Assembly: GCA_002281775.1 (NCBI GenBank)
Contig: NCGY01000009.1
Location: forward strand, 62,001 to 126,000
DNA from: Hydrogenophilales bacterium 16-64-46
GTDB lineage: Bacteria > Pseudomonadota > Gammaproteobacteria > Burkholderiales > Thiobacillaceae
Direction: 5' to 3'
DNA: 64,000 nt
Shown here one piece after another: positions 1 through 9,170 of the stretch (its first letter is position 1; each line of letters begins with the position of its first letter). The translations under genes and the position numbers were made by a program. Under the pieces are notes generated by a model. The model was not told the DNA's origin and did not search any database. It saw only the letters and a list, made by a program, of their open reading frames with translations.

Positions 1-103
1 CGCCGCGCCGCAGATTCCGCATCCGGCACGCGGCTTGCCTTGCCCCTTTCGTTTCCGGCCTTCACTATCATGCCTCCACCTGCCGTTCGTCGCCTGGCTC
101 CTC

Positions 104-2581
104 ATGAACCCGCCCCCGCTCCCTGTCGCGCACGACCGCAGCGGTCTTCTGGCTGCGCTCACCATCGGTCTGGGATTCACGCTGGTGCTGACCACGCTCG
201 CCGCGCTGTGGGAACGCGACACCCTCGCCGCGACCCTGCGCGATCTGGCGAGCGAGCGGCTCGACAAGCTCGACGCAACACTCCTCGGTTCGACCGAAGT
301 GCTCTACGCGCTGCGCGACCTGCGAGTCGCGCTCGGCACGCTCGACGAAGCGCATTTTCGCGTGTTCGCCGACGACGCGATCCGCCGTCACCCCAGCCTG
401 CAAGCGCTCGAATGGATCCCGCGCGTGGCGCACCCGGCGCGCGCCGCGCTCGAACACGAACGCCAGCACGCCGGGTATCCCGAGTTCCGTCTGACTGAAA
501 TCGGCTTCGACGGCGGGCTCTCCCACACCGGAATTCGCGCCGAGTACTACCCGGTCGCGCTGGTCGCGCCGGTGGCGGGCAATCTGGCGGCGATGGGCAT
601 GGACCTCGCGCACCATCCTCACCGCCGCGACGCGCTGATGCGTGCGCGCGACAGCGGCCTGCCCGCCGCGACCGCACCGGTCAAGCTCGCGCAGGAACCC
701 GAACGGCAGAACGGCTTCCTGCTCTTCGTGCCGGTGTACGACGGCACACCGGCGAGCGAGATCGAACGCCGCGCCGCAATCCGCGGCTTTGCGCTCGCGG
801 TGTTCCGCGCAGGGGACCTGATGGACGCGGCGTTCCGTGATCTGCCGCAGCGCGGCATCCGGGTGCGCGTCGTCGATCAGGCTGCGCCCGATCTGGACTT
901 GTTCGGGGCCGGGACAATGTCTGCGCCGCCCGGCCTGATCGCGCTCGACTGGCACAGCACGCGCCAGTTCGCCGGGCGCGAATGGCAGTTCGCGTTCCGT
1001 GCTGACGCCCATTTCCTGCGCCACGAAGCGCCGCTGCGCACGCTCGCGGCGTTTGCCATCGGCCTGCTGTTGACCGCGCTGCTAACCGGTTACGTCGCGC
1101 TCTCGACCCGGCGCACGCGCGAAGTCCGCGTCGCCAACGCCGCGCTCACCCAAGAAGTGCGCGAACGCGAACGCGCCGAACGCGAGGCGACCGCCGCCAA
1201 CCGGGTCAAATCCGAATTCCTCGCCAGCATGAGCCACGAGATCCGCACGCCGATGAACGCGGTGCTCGGCCACGCGCAATGGCTGCGCGGCGACGCCGGG
1301 CTCACGCACGACCAGCGCGCGTCGGTCAACGCCATCGTCGCGGGCGGCAGTCATCTGCTCGCGCACATCAACGACGTGCTCGATCTGTCGCGCATCGAAG
1401 CCGGGCGCATCGAACTGCGGCGCGACGTGATCGAACTCAACGACCTGCTGCGCGAGCTTGAAACCCTGTTCCGCGCGCGCGCCGAAGAAAAACGCCTGCA
1501 TCTCAAACTTGGCCTGCTGCCGACACCGCAGCGCGTCGAATGCGACGCCTGCAAGCTGCGCCAGATCCTCATCAACCTGGTCGGCAACGCGCTGCGTTTC
1601 ACCCGGGTCGGCGAGGTCTATCTCGGCGTGAAGCGCGTCGATGACGGCGCAGGCGGGCTCGTCACACGTTTCGACGTGATCGACACCGGCCCCGGCATCG
1701 CCGCCGACGAACTGACACAGATTTTCGAGCCGTTCTACCAAAGCACGTCGGCCGCCGCGCCGCGCGACGAACCCGGCGGCAGCGGGCTCGGCCTTGCGAT
1801 TGCCGCGCGCTTGGCCGCGCTGATGAAAGGCCGGATCGACGCCGTGTCCGAACTCGGCGCGGGGACGCGCTTCAGTCTCACGCTGCCGCTCGATGCGCCC
1901 ACCGAACCTGCGCAGGCCGCGTTCACGCCGACCGGCTGGCGCTGTCTCGAGTCGACAGATCACACGGTCGCAATCCTCGACGCCGACGGTGCCGACGTGC
2001 TGGCGCGCCTGCTCGACCGCTTGGGCATCGCCGCGCAGATTTGCCCGCCCGGAGCGCTGCCGCCACCCCCATGCAGCGTGCTGTTCGTCGATCCCGGTCA
2101 GCCGCCACGCTTCGACCTCGCGGCGCTCATCGCCGCCCTGCCCGCGACGACCCGTATCGTCGCGACCACCACGCAGACACAGACCGTGCCGCCGCCGGGT
2201 TGCGCCGCGCATCTGACCAAACCGCTCGCGCTCTCCGCACTCGTCGCCTGTCTCGAAGCCGTCGCGGGCTGGCGCTTCGAAGCGCTGTACGCGACGACCG
2301 ACGACGACACCCCGCCGCGCCAGCCCGAATGGTCGCGCTTGTCCTTGTCCGAAGCGCTGCTCACGCGGCTCGTCACCGCCGCCGAACTGCACAGCACGAC
2401 CGTACTGAAAAGCGCGCTCGCCGAATTGCGCGCGCTCGGCGCAGAAGAAGCCCTGCTCGCCGCGCATTTACAGTTACATCTGCGCGCCTACGACATGCAC
2501 GCCATCGCCCGCCTGCTCGCGCGGCTGCCGCCCGCGCCGCACGAACCATCCTCCCAGCCGATACCACCTGGCAATGACTGA
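104..2581 (+). CDS. CHASE-domain sensor histidine kinase with degenerate C-terminal receiver
   Basis: Membrane sensor kinase. The ATG at 104 is preferred because the open frame upstream offers only a TTG at 35. A first membrane segment lies at about residues 13-35. A periplasmic CHASE-like sensor follows to about 300, then a second membrane segment (AIGLLLTALLTGYVAL). The HisKA motif SMSHEIRTPMN carries the phosphoacceptor His at about 378. The HATPase boxes are DTGPGIAADEL at about 527 and GGSGLGLAIA at about 556. From about 620 to 735 there is a receiver-like fold (VAILDADGADV, then SVLFVDPGQ and LTKPLAL). It looks degenerate, so phosphorelay through it is uncertain. The gene overlaps the response regulator start by 8 bases, so the two are very probably one cognate pair. 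The ligand is unknown. Confidence 0.88.
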   Translation: MNPPPLPVAHDRSGLLAALTIGLGFTLVLTTLAALWERDTLAATLRDLASERLDKLDATLLGSTEVLYALRDLRVALGTLDEAHFRVFADDAIRRHPSLQALEWIPRVAHPARAALEHERQHAGYPEFRLTEIGFDGGLSHTGIRAEYYPVALVAPVAGNLAAMGMDLAHHPHRRDALMRARDSGLPAATAPVKLAQEPERQNGFLLFVPVYDGTPASEIERRAAIRGFALAVFRAGDLMDAAFRDLPQRGIRVRVVDQAAPDLDLFGAGTMSAPPGLIALDWHSTRQFAGREWQFAFRADAHFLRHEAPLRTLAAFAIGLLLTALLTGYVALSTRRTREVRVANAALTQEVRERERAEREATAANRVKSEFLASMSHEIRTPMNAVLGHAQWLRGDAGLTHDQRASVNAIVAGGSHLLAHINDVLDLSRIEAGRIELRRDVIELNDLLRELETLFRARAEEKRLHLKLGLLPTPQRVECDACKLRQILINLVGNALRFTRVGEVYLGVKRVDDGAGGLVTRFDVIDTGPGIAADELTQIFEPFYQSTSAAAPRDEPGGSGLGLAIAARLAALMKGRIDAVSELGAGTRFSLTLPLDAPTEPAQAAFTPTGWRCLESTDHTVAILDADGADVLARLLDRLGIAAQICPPGALPPPPCSVLFVDPGQPPRFDLAALIAALPATTRIVATTTQTQTVPPPGCAAHLTKPLALSALVACLEAVAGWRFEALYATTDDDTPPRQPEWSRLSLSEALLTRLVTAAELHSTTVLKSALAELRALGAEEALLAAHLQLHLRAYDMHAIARLLARLPPAPHEPSSQPIPPGND

Positions 2582-4079
2582 CGTCCTCCCCGCCCGCCTG
2601 CTCATCGTCGACGACGTCGCGTCCAACGTCGAACTACTGGTGCGCCTGCTCGAACCGATGGGCCACGAACTGCTGGTCGCGTCCGACGGGCTCGCCGCGC
2701 TCGCGCTCGCCACCCGCGCCAAGCCCGACCTTATCCTGCTCGACGTGATGATGCCGCGCATGGACGGGCTCACCGTGTGCCGCCGCCTGAAGCAAACGCC
2801 CGGCCTCGCCGACATCCCCGTGCTCTTCATCACTGCGCTCGACGAAGCGGTGAACCTCCTGGCCGGGTTCGACGCGGGCGGCGTCGATTATGTCGTCAAG
2901 CCCTTCCGCAACGAAGAAATCCTCGCCCGCGTCGGCACCCACCTTGCGCTCGCCCGCGCGCGCTGCGACCTGCTCGCGCGCACCACCGAGCTTGAAATCC
3001 TCAACGCGCGGCTCATCGCCGAACGCGACGCGCGTCGTCGCGCCGTCGACGAACGCAAGGCTGTGACTGCGCAGCTCTCGGCTTATTCGAGCCGTGAGGC
3101 AGAACACTGGGGCCTGGCCGGTTTCCTCGGCCAGAGTGCGACCATGGCGAAGATACTTGCTGACATCAACAAGCTCCATCGCAATGCCGACGTGTCGGTG
3201 CTCATCAGCGGCGAATCCGGCACCGGCAAGGAACTGGTTGCGCGAGCTATCCACCACGCCAGCGCGCGTGCTCACGGGCCCTTCATCCCGGTCAATTGCG
3301 CCGCGATTCCGGCCGATCTCGCCGAATCGACCCTGTTTGGCCACGTCAAGGGTGCGTTCACCGGCGCGACCTCTGATCGCCGCGGTTGCTTCGAACTCGC
3401 CGAAGGCGGCACGCTGTTCCTGGACGAAATCGGCGACATGCCACTCGAGCTGCAAGCCAAACTCCTGCGCGTGCTCGAAGACGGCGAGGTCCTCCAGGTC
3501 GGCGCAGCCTGCGCGAAAAAAACCCGGGTGCGCATCGTCGCCGCGACCAACGCCGATTTGGGGCAGGATGTCGCCACCGGAAAATTTCGCCTGGACCTTT
3601 ACTATCGGCTCGCGCGCTTTCAACTCCCCCTGCCACCCTTGCGAGAACGCAGCGGCGACATCGTGCTGTTGGCACAGCATTTCGCCAATCTTTTCGCGAG
3701 CGAAATGGGGGGTGTGATGCAGTCACTCACGCCTGAGGTTGTTGCGGCGCTTGAAGCACATCCTTTCCCTGGCAACGTTCGGGAACTCAAGAATCTGATC
3801 GAGCGCGCCTTGATCTTGGCAGGCGGGGAAACAGTAGGAGTCGAGCACTTGCAGTTTGGTACCGTACCGTCCTCACGCGCATTGAGTACCACGCCTACTG
3901 CATCCCTGTCGGATATCGCGGCTCTGTCTTTCAATCTGCACGAACTCGAACGGCTGGCCGTTCAGCGTGCACTCGGTGCCACTCAAGGCAATATCAGTCG
4001 CGCCGCCTCGCTTCTGGGTGTACATCGTGCACGCATCTATCGGATGATGGAGCGTTATGACGCAGATGAATCGCGCTGA
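2574..4079 (+). CDS. Sigma-54-dependent response regulator
   Basis: Phosphorylated by the overlapping upstream kinase, this protein should activate RpoN-dependent promoters. The receiver spans residues 1-125 with phosphoacceptor D57 (LILLDVMMPRMDG) and K109. A helical linker covers about 126-175. The AAA+ domain has Walker A GESGTGKE at 213-220, the sigma-54 contact loop GAFTGA at 260-265 and Walker B LFLDE at 281-285. A Fis-type helix-turn-helix ends the protein (GNISRAASLLGVHRARIYR). Length (501 aa) and order are typical of the NtrC class. No target promoter was recognised in the window. Confidence 0.93.
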   Translation: MTDVLPARLLIVDDVASNVELLVRLLEPMGHELLVASDGLAALALATRAKPDLILLDVMMPRMDGLTVCRRLKQTPGLADIPVLFITALDEAVNLLAGFDAGGVDYVVKPFRNEEILARVGTHLALARARCDLLARTTELEILNARLIAERDARRRAVDERKAVTAQLSAYSSREAEHWGLAGFLGQSATMAKILADINKLHRNADVSVLISGESGTGKELVARAIHHASARAHGPFIPVNCAAIPADLAESTLFGHVKGAFTGATSDRRGCFELAEGGTLFLDEIGDMPLELQAKLLRVLEDGEVLQVGAACAKKTRVRIVAATNADLGQDVATGKFRLDLYYRLARFQLPLPPLRERSGDIVLLAQHFANLFASEMGGVMQSLTPEVVAALEAHPFPGNVRELKNLIERALILAGGETVGVEHLQFGTVPSSRALSTTPTASLSDIAALSFNLHELERLAVQRALGATQGNISRAASLLGVHRARIYRMMERYDADESR

Positions 4080-4513
4080 GTATCGCTACTGTGTTTCAGG
4101 GATTCCTGACCACTGCGGGCCGCCGGCGCGTCGGCCAGACCCTTCAGGATCGGACAATCGGGACGCCGGTCGCCGCGACAGGCCTGGGCCAGCGCGACCA
4201 GTGTGGTGCGCATCTCGCTCAGCGCCGTGATGCGCGCGTCGAGATCGGCGATGTGCGCGTCGGCGAGACGCTTGACGTCTGCGCTGGCGCGGCCGGGGTC
4301 GTCCCACAGCGACAGCAATTGGCGGATCTGGTCGAGCGAAAAGCCGAGGTCGCGCGCGCGGCGGATGAAGCGCAGCAGATGCGCGTCGCGGTCGTGGTAC
4401 TGGCGATAGCCGGCCTGCGTGCGGGCGGGGGCGCGCAGCAGACCGATACCTTCGTAGTGGCGGATCATCTTCGCCGACACGCCGCTGGCGCGGGCCACCT
4501 CGCCGATGTTCAT
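4055..4513 (-). CDS. cueR: Copper-responsive MerR-family regulator CueR
   Basis: Cu(I)-sensing transcription activator, 152 aa. The start is the ATG giving MNIGEVARASGVSAKMIRHY, the usual MerR-type winged-helix N-terminus. Three diagnostic residues match E. coli CueR numbering exactly: C112 and C120 (ACRGDRRPDCPI) for Cu(I), and S77, which marks the monovalent-metal branch. It lies just downstream of copA on the same strand, 237 bp away. It overlaps the 3' end of the convergent response regulator gene by 25 bases. It probably acts on the operator in front of copA (7145-7175). Confidence 0.93.
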   Translation of the reverse strand: MNIGEVARASGVSAKMIRHYEGIGLLRAPARTQAGYRQYHDRDAHLLRFIRRARDLGFSLDQIRQLLSLWDDPGRASADVKRLADAHIADLDARITALSEMRTTLVALAQACRGDRRPDCPILKGLADAPAARSGQESLKHSSDTQRDSSAS

Positions 4514-4755
4514 GATCCTAGAAACCGCAGTTTGACGCGCCCGATGGCGCGTCGGATCGGGTGACTGCCGCGAAGCAACGACGCCGTGGGCCGGGGCCCG
4601 CAAGGAGGCGCGACAAAGGAAGGTGCACGAGCCGGCGTGTCAGCGGGTGCGTAGCGCTCTCACCCAATGGGTAACGTGATCGAAGGCACAAAAGTCTGTA
4701 TTCATGCGGCTCTTGATCGGATGGCAAGCGGTCAACTGCGGTTTCTAGGATCATG
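4511..4755. repeat. Imperfect 26/25-bp inverted repeat around the copA-cueR spacer
   Basis: The left arm 4511-4536 and right arm 4731-4755 are reverse complements apart from a single-base indel in the run before ctgcgg. The shared core is cggtttctaggatcatg. The left arm contains the cueR start codon and the right arm contains the copA stop codon. The 194 bp between them shows no open frame of note. It could be a small non-autonomous element or the trace of a local duplication. No target-site duplication is obvious. Confidence 0.6.
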
Positions 4756-7114
4756 CGTCCTCCTGGGGTTTCCAGCGCTTCAACAGCAGCGCGTTGCTCA
4801 CCACGCTGACGCTGGAAAACGCCATCGCCGCGCCGGCGATCACCGGGTTGAGGAAGCCCAGCGCGGCGAGCGGAATGCCGACGACGTTGTAGGCAAAGGC
4901 CCAGAACAGGTTCTGACGGATTTTCGCGTAGCTGCGGCGCGAGATGTCGATGGCGTCGGCGACCAGGGCCGGGTCGCCGCGCATCAGCGTGATGCCGGCG
5001 GTGTGCATCGCCACGTCGCTGCCGGTCGCCATGGCGATGCCGACGTCTGCGGCGGCCAGCGCGGGTGCGTCGTTGACGCCGTCGCCGACCATCGCCACGG
5101 TCTGGCCGCCGGCCTTCAGCGCGTCGACCTGTGCGGCCTTGTCGCCCGGCAGCACCTCGGCGTAGACCTCTGCAATGCCGAGCGCGCGCGCGGCGGCCTC
5201 GGCCGCGCCGCGGTTGTCGCCGGTCAGGAGCACGGTTTTCACGCCGAGCGCGTTGAGTCGTGCGACCGCGCGCGCCGCAGTGGGCTTCACCGCATCGCCG
5301 AAGGCCAGCACGCCGAGCGCGCGGCGGTCACGGGCACGCGCGAGCCACGCCACGCTGCGCCCGGCGGCCTCGAATTCGGCGGCGGTGGCGTCCAGCGCGG
5401 CGAGTTCGACGCCGTTCTCGGTCATCAAGCGGCGGTTGCCGAGCCAGTAGGTCTCGCCGTCGATCTCGCCGGCGATGCCGCGTCCCGGCAGCGCCTGCTG
5501 CGCGCGCGCGGCCATCGGCGCGACGCCGCGTTTCGCGGCCTCGGCGAGCACCGCGCGCGCCAGCGGATGCTCGCTGCCCCCCTGCAGACCGGCGGCGTGT
5601 GCCAGCACCGTGTCTGGATGCGTGTCGTCGGCGGCGACGCAGGCGGCGAGCTGCGGGCGGCCGTCGGTGAGCGTGCCGGTCTTGTCGAATACCACGGTGG
5701 TGATACGGTGCGCGCGTTCCAGCGCGTCGGCGTCCTGGATCAGGATGCCGTGACGTGCGGCGACGCCGGTGCCGGCCATGATCGCGGTCGGCGTCGCCAG
5801 CCCCAGCGCGCACGGGCAGGCGATCACCAGCACCGCGACCGCGTTCAGGATCGCCGTTTCGACGTTGCCGCCGACCGCCCACCAGGCGATGAAGGTCAGT
5901 AGCGCGATGCCCATCACCACCGGCACGAACACTGCGCTCACCTTGTCGACCAAACGCTGGATCGGTGCCTTCTTCGCCTGCGCGTCTTCCACCAATCGGA
6001 TGATGCGCGCGAGCACGGTCTCGGTCCCTACAGCCGTGGTGCGCGCGAGCAGCACGCCGTGTGCGTTGATCGCGCCGCCGGTGAGCGTGTCGCCTGGCTG
6101 TTTGTCGACCGGCAGCGCTTCGCCGGTGAGCAGGGATTCGTCGACCTGGCTCGTGCCTTCGACGATTTGCGCGTCGACCGGCACGCGCTCGCCGGGGCGG
6201 ATTACCACCACGTCGCCGACGCGCACCGCTTCGATCGGCAGGTCGCGGTCGACGCCGTCGTGACGCACCCGCGCGGTCGTCGGGCGCAGCGCTTGCAGCG
6301 CGCGGATCGCCGCCGTGGTCTGGCGCTTGGCCCGCGCCTCCAGCCATTTGCCGAGCAGTACCAGGCTGATCACCACCGCCGAGGCTTCGAAATACAGATG
6401 CGCGGCGTCGCCCTGCGTCAGCAGCAGGTAGACCGACAGGCCGTAGGCGGCGCTGGTGCCGACCGCGACCAGCAGGTCCATGTTGCCGCTGCCGGCCATG
6501 AGCGCCTTCCAGCCGGCGCGGTAGAAACGCGCGCCGAGCCAGAACTGCACCGGCGTGGCGAGCAGCCATTGCAGCCAGCCGGGCAGCATCGCGTGCACGC
6601 CGAACACGCTGGCTAGCATGGGCGCGATCAGAGGCAGGGACAATGCCATCGCCAGCGCCACCGGCCAGCCGTCGCGCGGCGCGGCTGCCGGCGCGGCCTG
6701 CACATCGGGCAGCGGCAGGGTTGCCGTGTAGCCGGCGCGCTCGACCGCGGCGAGGAGCGCCGCCGACGAGGTGCCGCGCGCGCGTCTCACTGTCGCCTGC
6801 TCGGTCGCCAGGTTGACGCTCGCGTCGAGCACGCCCGGCACTTTCGCCAGCGCCTTCTCGACCCGCGCCGAGCAGCTCGCGCAGGTCATGCCGCCGATGG
6901 CCAGCGTGCTGGTTTCGGTCGGCACGCTGAAGCCGGCTTTTTCGATGGCCAGAGTGACCGCGCCGAGATCGGCGTCGCCGGAAACCGTTGCGGTCTCGGT
7001 GGCGAGATTCACCGTGGCGTCGGTCACACCCGGCAATTGCTTCAGTATTTTTTCGACGCGCGCCGAGCAGCTGGCGCAGGTCATGCCTTCGATTGCGATG
7101 GCGTGTGTGGTCAT
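4751..7114 (-). CDS. copA: Cu(I)-exporting P1B-type ATPase
   Basis: Pumps Cu(I) out of the cytoplasm at the expense of ATP; 787 aa. Two N-terminal heavy-metal domains each carry GMTCASC (Cys 13/16 and 78/81). The transmembrane metal site is CPC at 433-435. The phosphorylated Asp lies in DKTGT at 477-481, and the SEHPLARA and [20 protein letters not shown] motifs are present. The final membrane segments carry the YN and MAFSS residues of the Cu(I) subgroup (P1B-1). The start is the ATG at 7114 with aaggag upstream. A CueR-type promoter precedes it, and cueR follows on the same strand. Confidence 0.96.
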   Translation of the reverse strand: MTTHAIAIEGMTCASCSARVEKILKQLPGVTDATVNLATETATVSGDADLGAVTLAIEKAGFSVPTETSTLAIGGMTCASCSARVEKALAKVPGVLDASVNLATEQATVRRARGTSSAALLAAVERAGYTATLPLPDVQAAPAAAPRDGWPVALAMALSLPLIAPMLASVFGVHAMLPGWLQWLLATPVQFWLGARFYRAGWKALMAGSGNMDLLVAVGTSAAYGLSVYLLLTQGDAAHLYFEASAVVISLVLLGKWLEARAKRQTTAAIRALQALRPTTARVRHDGVDRDLPIEAVRVGDVVVIRPGERVPVDAQIVEGTSQVDESLLTGEALPVDKQPGDTLTGGAINAHGVLLARTTAVGTETVLARIIRLVEDAQAKKAPIQRLVDKVSAVFVPVVMGIALLTFIAWWAVGGNVETAILNAVAVLVIACPCALGLATPTAIMAGTGVAARHGILIQDADALERAHRITTVVFDKTGTLTDGRPQLAACVAADDTHPDTVLAHAAGLQGGSEHPLARAVLAEAAKRGVAPMAARAQQALPGRGIAGEIDGETYWLGNRRLMTENGVELAALDATAAEFEAAGRSVAWLARARDRRALGVLAFGDAVKPTAARAVARLNALGVKTVLLTGDNRGAAEAAARALGIAEVYAEVLPGDKAAQVDALKAGGQTVAMVGDGVNDAPALAAADVGIAMATGSDVAMHTAGITLMRGDPALVADAIDISRRSYAKIRQNLFWAFAYNVVGIPLAALGFLNPVIAGAAMAFSSVSVVSNALLLKRWKPQEDA

Positions 7115-7144
7115 GGTGGACTCCTTGTGCGGTGCGATGCCTGC

Positions 7145-7175
7145 ACCGTAAACCTTCCCATCATGGGAGAGTCAA
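7145..7175 (-). promoter_or_regulatory. CueR-type operator/promoter of copA
   Basis: On the minus strand a -35 box TTGACT (7175-7170) and a -10 box TACGGT (7150-7145) are separated by 19 bp. This is the over-long spacer typical of MerR-family promoters. The spacer holds the dyad CTCCCATGATGGGAAGG. This agrees with the known architecture of CueR targets, and both copA and cueR are adjacent. The operator call is inference from sequence pattern and context. Confidence 0.75.
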
Positions 7176-7189
7176 GCTGTCCGTCAAGT

Positions 7190-8416
7190 TCAGTTAGGCG
7201 TGGGGGTCAGCGGGTAGTCCCGGGGCAGCAGCACCCACATGCGACCGCGCTGTTTCATGCGGCCGGCCTGCTCGCCCGCTGCATCGCCAAAGCCCCAGAA
7301 GAAATCCGCGCGCACGCCGCCGCGAATCGCGCCGCCGGTGTCCTGCGCCAGGACCAGCCGGTTCATCGGTTCGGCCGAGTTGGGTTGCGTGGTGGCGAGG
7401 AAAACCGGTGCGCCCAGCGGGATGAAGCGCGGGTCGATGGCAATCGAGCGCTGGGCGGTCAGTGGCACGCCCAGCGCGCCGAGCGGCCCGGCAAGCCCGT
7501 TGGGCAATTCGCGGAAGAAGACATAGCTGGGATTGGCCGCCAGTAGTTCGGCGAGCTTGTCCGGGTTCTTCGCGCCCCAGTTCTTGATGCCCTGCATCGA
7601 GGCTTCTTCGAGCTTGAGTTCGCCGCGCTCGACCAGCAGCTTGCCGATCGACACATAGGGATGGCCGTTCTGGTCGGCGTAGCCCACGCGCAGGTGACTG
7701 CCGTCGGGCAGTTCGATGCGGCCCGACCCCTGAATCTGCAAAAAGAACAGGTCGACCGGGTCGTCCGCCCAGGCGATGGGCTTGCCCGCAAAGCCGGGGG
7801 CTTCGATGTCGCGGCGGGGTGCGTAGGGCACCAATTTGTTACCGACGAGCTTGCCGCGCAGGCGCAGGTTCTTCAGTTCGGGGTAGAGGCCGGAAAGATC
7901 CACGCTCACCAGATCAGGCGGCACTGCGTACAGGGGATGCCGCGCGCGCTCGGTGCGGACCCGGTCGCCCTTCAGCAGCGGTTCGTAATAGCCTGTGACC
8001 AGCCCATCCTCTGCGCCGTCTTCCTGGGTGGCCTGCCAGGGTTGAAAGCGCGCCTGGAAAAACGCGCGGGCCGTGGTGTCGTCGGGCGGTGGCATCGCGG
8101 CCGCATCGGCACAGATCGCCTGCCACGCACTTTGCCGCCTGAGTGCAGTACAGCCTGCGAGCAGTGCTGGCCAGGCTTCGGCCACGGCATCCTCATTCCA
8201 GCCGGGCAGTGCGGACCAGTCGGCCGGCTTGAGTGTGGGCCAGGCTTGCGAAGGCGTCGGCAGGACGGGCGGCGTGACGCCGGGTAGCGGTGCCGGTGGA
8301 AGCGGCGCAGGTTCGACAGGCGTGCTCGGCACGGGGGTGCCGGGCGAGGGCAGCGGCAGCGGCGTGGTACACGCCCCCAGCAAGGCCAGCCCGGCAAAAA
8401 GGCTTGCACGCGGCAT
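7190..8416 (-). CDS. mltA: Membrane-bound lytic murein transglycosylase A
   Basis: Outer-membrane lipoprotein that cleaves peptidoglycan glycan strands with formation of 1,6-anhydro-MurNAc. The start at 8416 gives MPRASLFAGLALLGAC, a lipoprotein signal with lipobox LLGAC. A longer TTG-start version from 8470 is less likely. A Pro-rich linker follows. The MltA domain contains VTGYYEP, and a C-terminal 3D domain has the catalytic Asp region LAQDTGGAIRGGVRADFFWG. Length (408 aa) fits the family. Confidence 0.93.
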   Translation of the reverse strand: MPRASLFAGLALLGACTTPLPLPSPGTPVPSTPVEPAPLPPAPLPGVTPPVLPTPSQAWPTLKPADWSALPGWNEDAVAEAWPALLAGCTALRRQSAWQAICADAAAMPPPDDTTARAFFQARFQPWQATQEDGAEDGLVTGYYEPLLKGDRVRTERARHPLYAVPPDLVSVDLSGLYPELKNLRLRGKLVGNKLVPYAPRRDIEAPGFAGKPIAWADDPVDLFFLQIQGSGRIELPDGSHLRVGYADQNGHPYVSIGKLLVERGELKLEEASMQGIKNWGAKNPDKLAELLAANPSYVFFRELPNGLAGPLGALGVPLTAQRSIAIDPRFIPLGAPVFLATTQPNSAEPMNRLVLAQDTGGAIRGGVRADFFWGFGDAAGEQAGRMKQRGRMWVLLPRDYPLTPTPN

Positions 8417-8458
8417 CGCTGCACGCAAAGATGCCGTCAGGTGAAGAAGGAGAGCGAA

Positions 8459-8551
8459 ATGGAAAGCCAAGGTCTGGGCTGGTTGTTGCTGGAGGCGGCG
8501 GTAGCGCTGGGCCTGTTGCTGTTCATCGTGTGGTGGACGATGAAGAGGTGA
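8459..8551 (+). CDS. Putative 30-aa single-span membrane protein
   Basis: A 30-codon ORF begins with ATG at 8459, preceded by aaggaga seven bases upstream, a good ribosome-binding site. It encodes a short polar start (MESQGLG), one strongly hydrophobic helix (LLEAAVALGLLLFIVWW) and a basic tail (TMKR), the plan of a bacterial small membrane protein. It lies divergent from mltA and is convergent with apaG. No function can be assigned. Coding status rests on the RBS and composition only. Confidence 0.5.
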   Translation: MESQGLGWLLLEAAVALGLLLFIVWWTMKR

Positions 8552-8553
8552 GG

Positions 8554-8640
8554 GGGAAGCGGTAAGCGGTGAACGATGAGCAATAAACGGTGAAGGGTCG
8601 CAACGTGGTTCCGTTCATCGCTCACCGCTTACCGCTCACC
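8554..8640. repeat. Inverted repeat between two convergent genes
   Basis: The left arm (about 8556-8580) and right arm (8614-8640) are reverse complements over more than 20 bases with few mismatches, built from repeats of the kind gcggtaagcggtga. The dyad fills the space between the stop of the small ORF and the stop of apaG, so it could act as a bidirectional terminator. There is no T-run. Its simple repeated hexamer style resembles the other G-rich inverted repeats in the window but the sequence differs. Confidence 0.55.
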
Positions 8641-8645
8641 CCACA

Positions 8646-9029
8646 TCAATGCAACACACGCGGCATCGACAGCGTGAACGAGGGAATCTCGGCGTCGAAC
8701 TTGTTGCCGTCTTCCGCCACCATCTGGTACGTGCCGCGCATGGTGCCCACCGGGGTCGCCATTGCCGTGCCGCTGGTGTATTCGAAACTCTCGCCCGGCC
8801 GCAGCAGGGGTTGCTCGCCTACCACGCCGAGGCCCTTCACTTCCTGGGTGACGCTTTCCGCATCGGTGATGATCCAGTGCCGCGAGATGAGCTGCGCGGC
8901 GACCGTGCCTACATTGGCGATGGTCACGGTGTAGGCGAAGACGTAGCGGTCAGAAGAGGGATCGCTCTGGTCAGCCAGATACGCGGTGTTGACGCTGATG
9001 TCGATTTGATATTTCTTGCCTTCGGCCAC
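8646..9029 (-). CDS. apaG: ApaG/CorD family protein
   Basis: A 127-aa single-domain ApaG protein (fibronectin-III-like fold, DUF525). The conserved blocks TAYLADQSDP, QLISRHWIITDA and GEQPLLRPGESFEYTSG are all present, and the family C-terminus MPRVLH is intact. The start is a GTG at 9029: a nearby ATG is out of frame, and the GTG gives the normal family length. The family is linked to phosphoprotein phosphatase-like and Co/Mg resistance phenotypes, but the biochemical role is unsettled. It is divergent from rpe. Confidence 0.93.
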   Translation of the reverse strand: MAEGKKYQIDISVNTAYLADQSDPSSDRYVFAYTVTIANVGTVAAQLISRHWIITDAESVTQEVKGLGVVGEQPLLRPGESFEYTSGTAMATPVGTMRGTYQMVAEDGNKFDAEIPSFTLSMPRVLH

Positions 9030-9170
9030 GGCATTGCTCGCGGGGGGTTGGAATGGCCGGAGTGTAGCGCAATGCCTTGTCGGGCTGTTGTAAAACTCGC
9101 GGCTCGCGTGATCCTTACAGCCTGCTAAAATGACCGGGTTGCTTATCCCCCTACCTTCCCGGAGTTTGCC

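Noticed and set aside
4667..5902. 411-codon plus-strand ORF opposite copA
   Set aside because: It is a mirror frame of copA with His/Arg/Gly-rich low-complexity translation and no domain.
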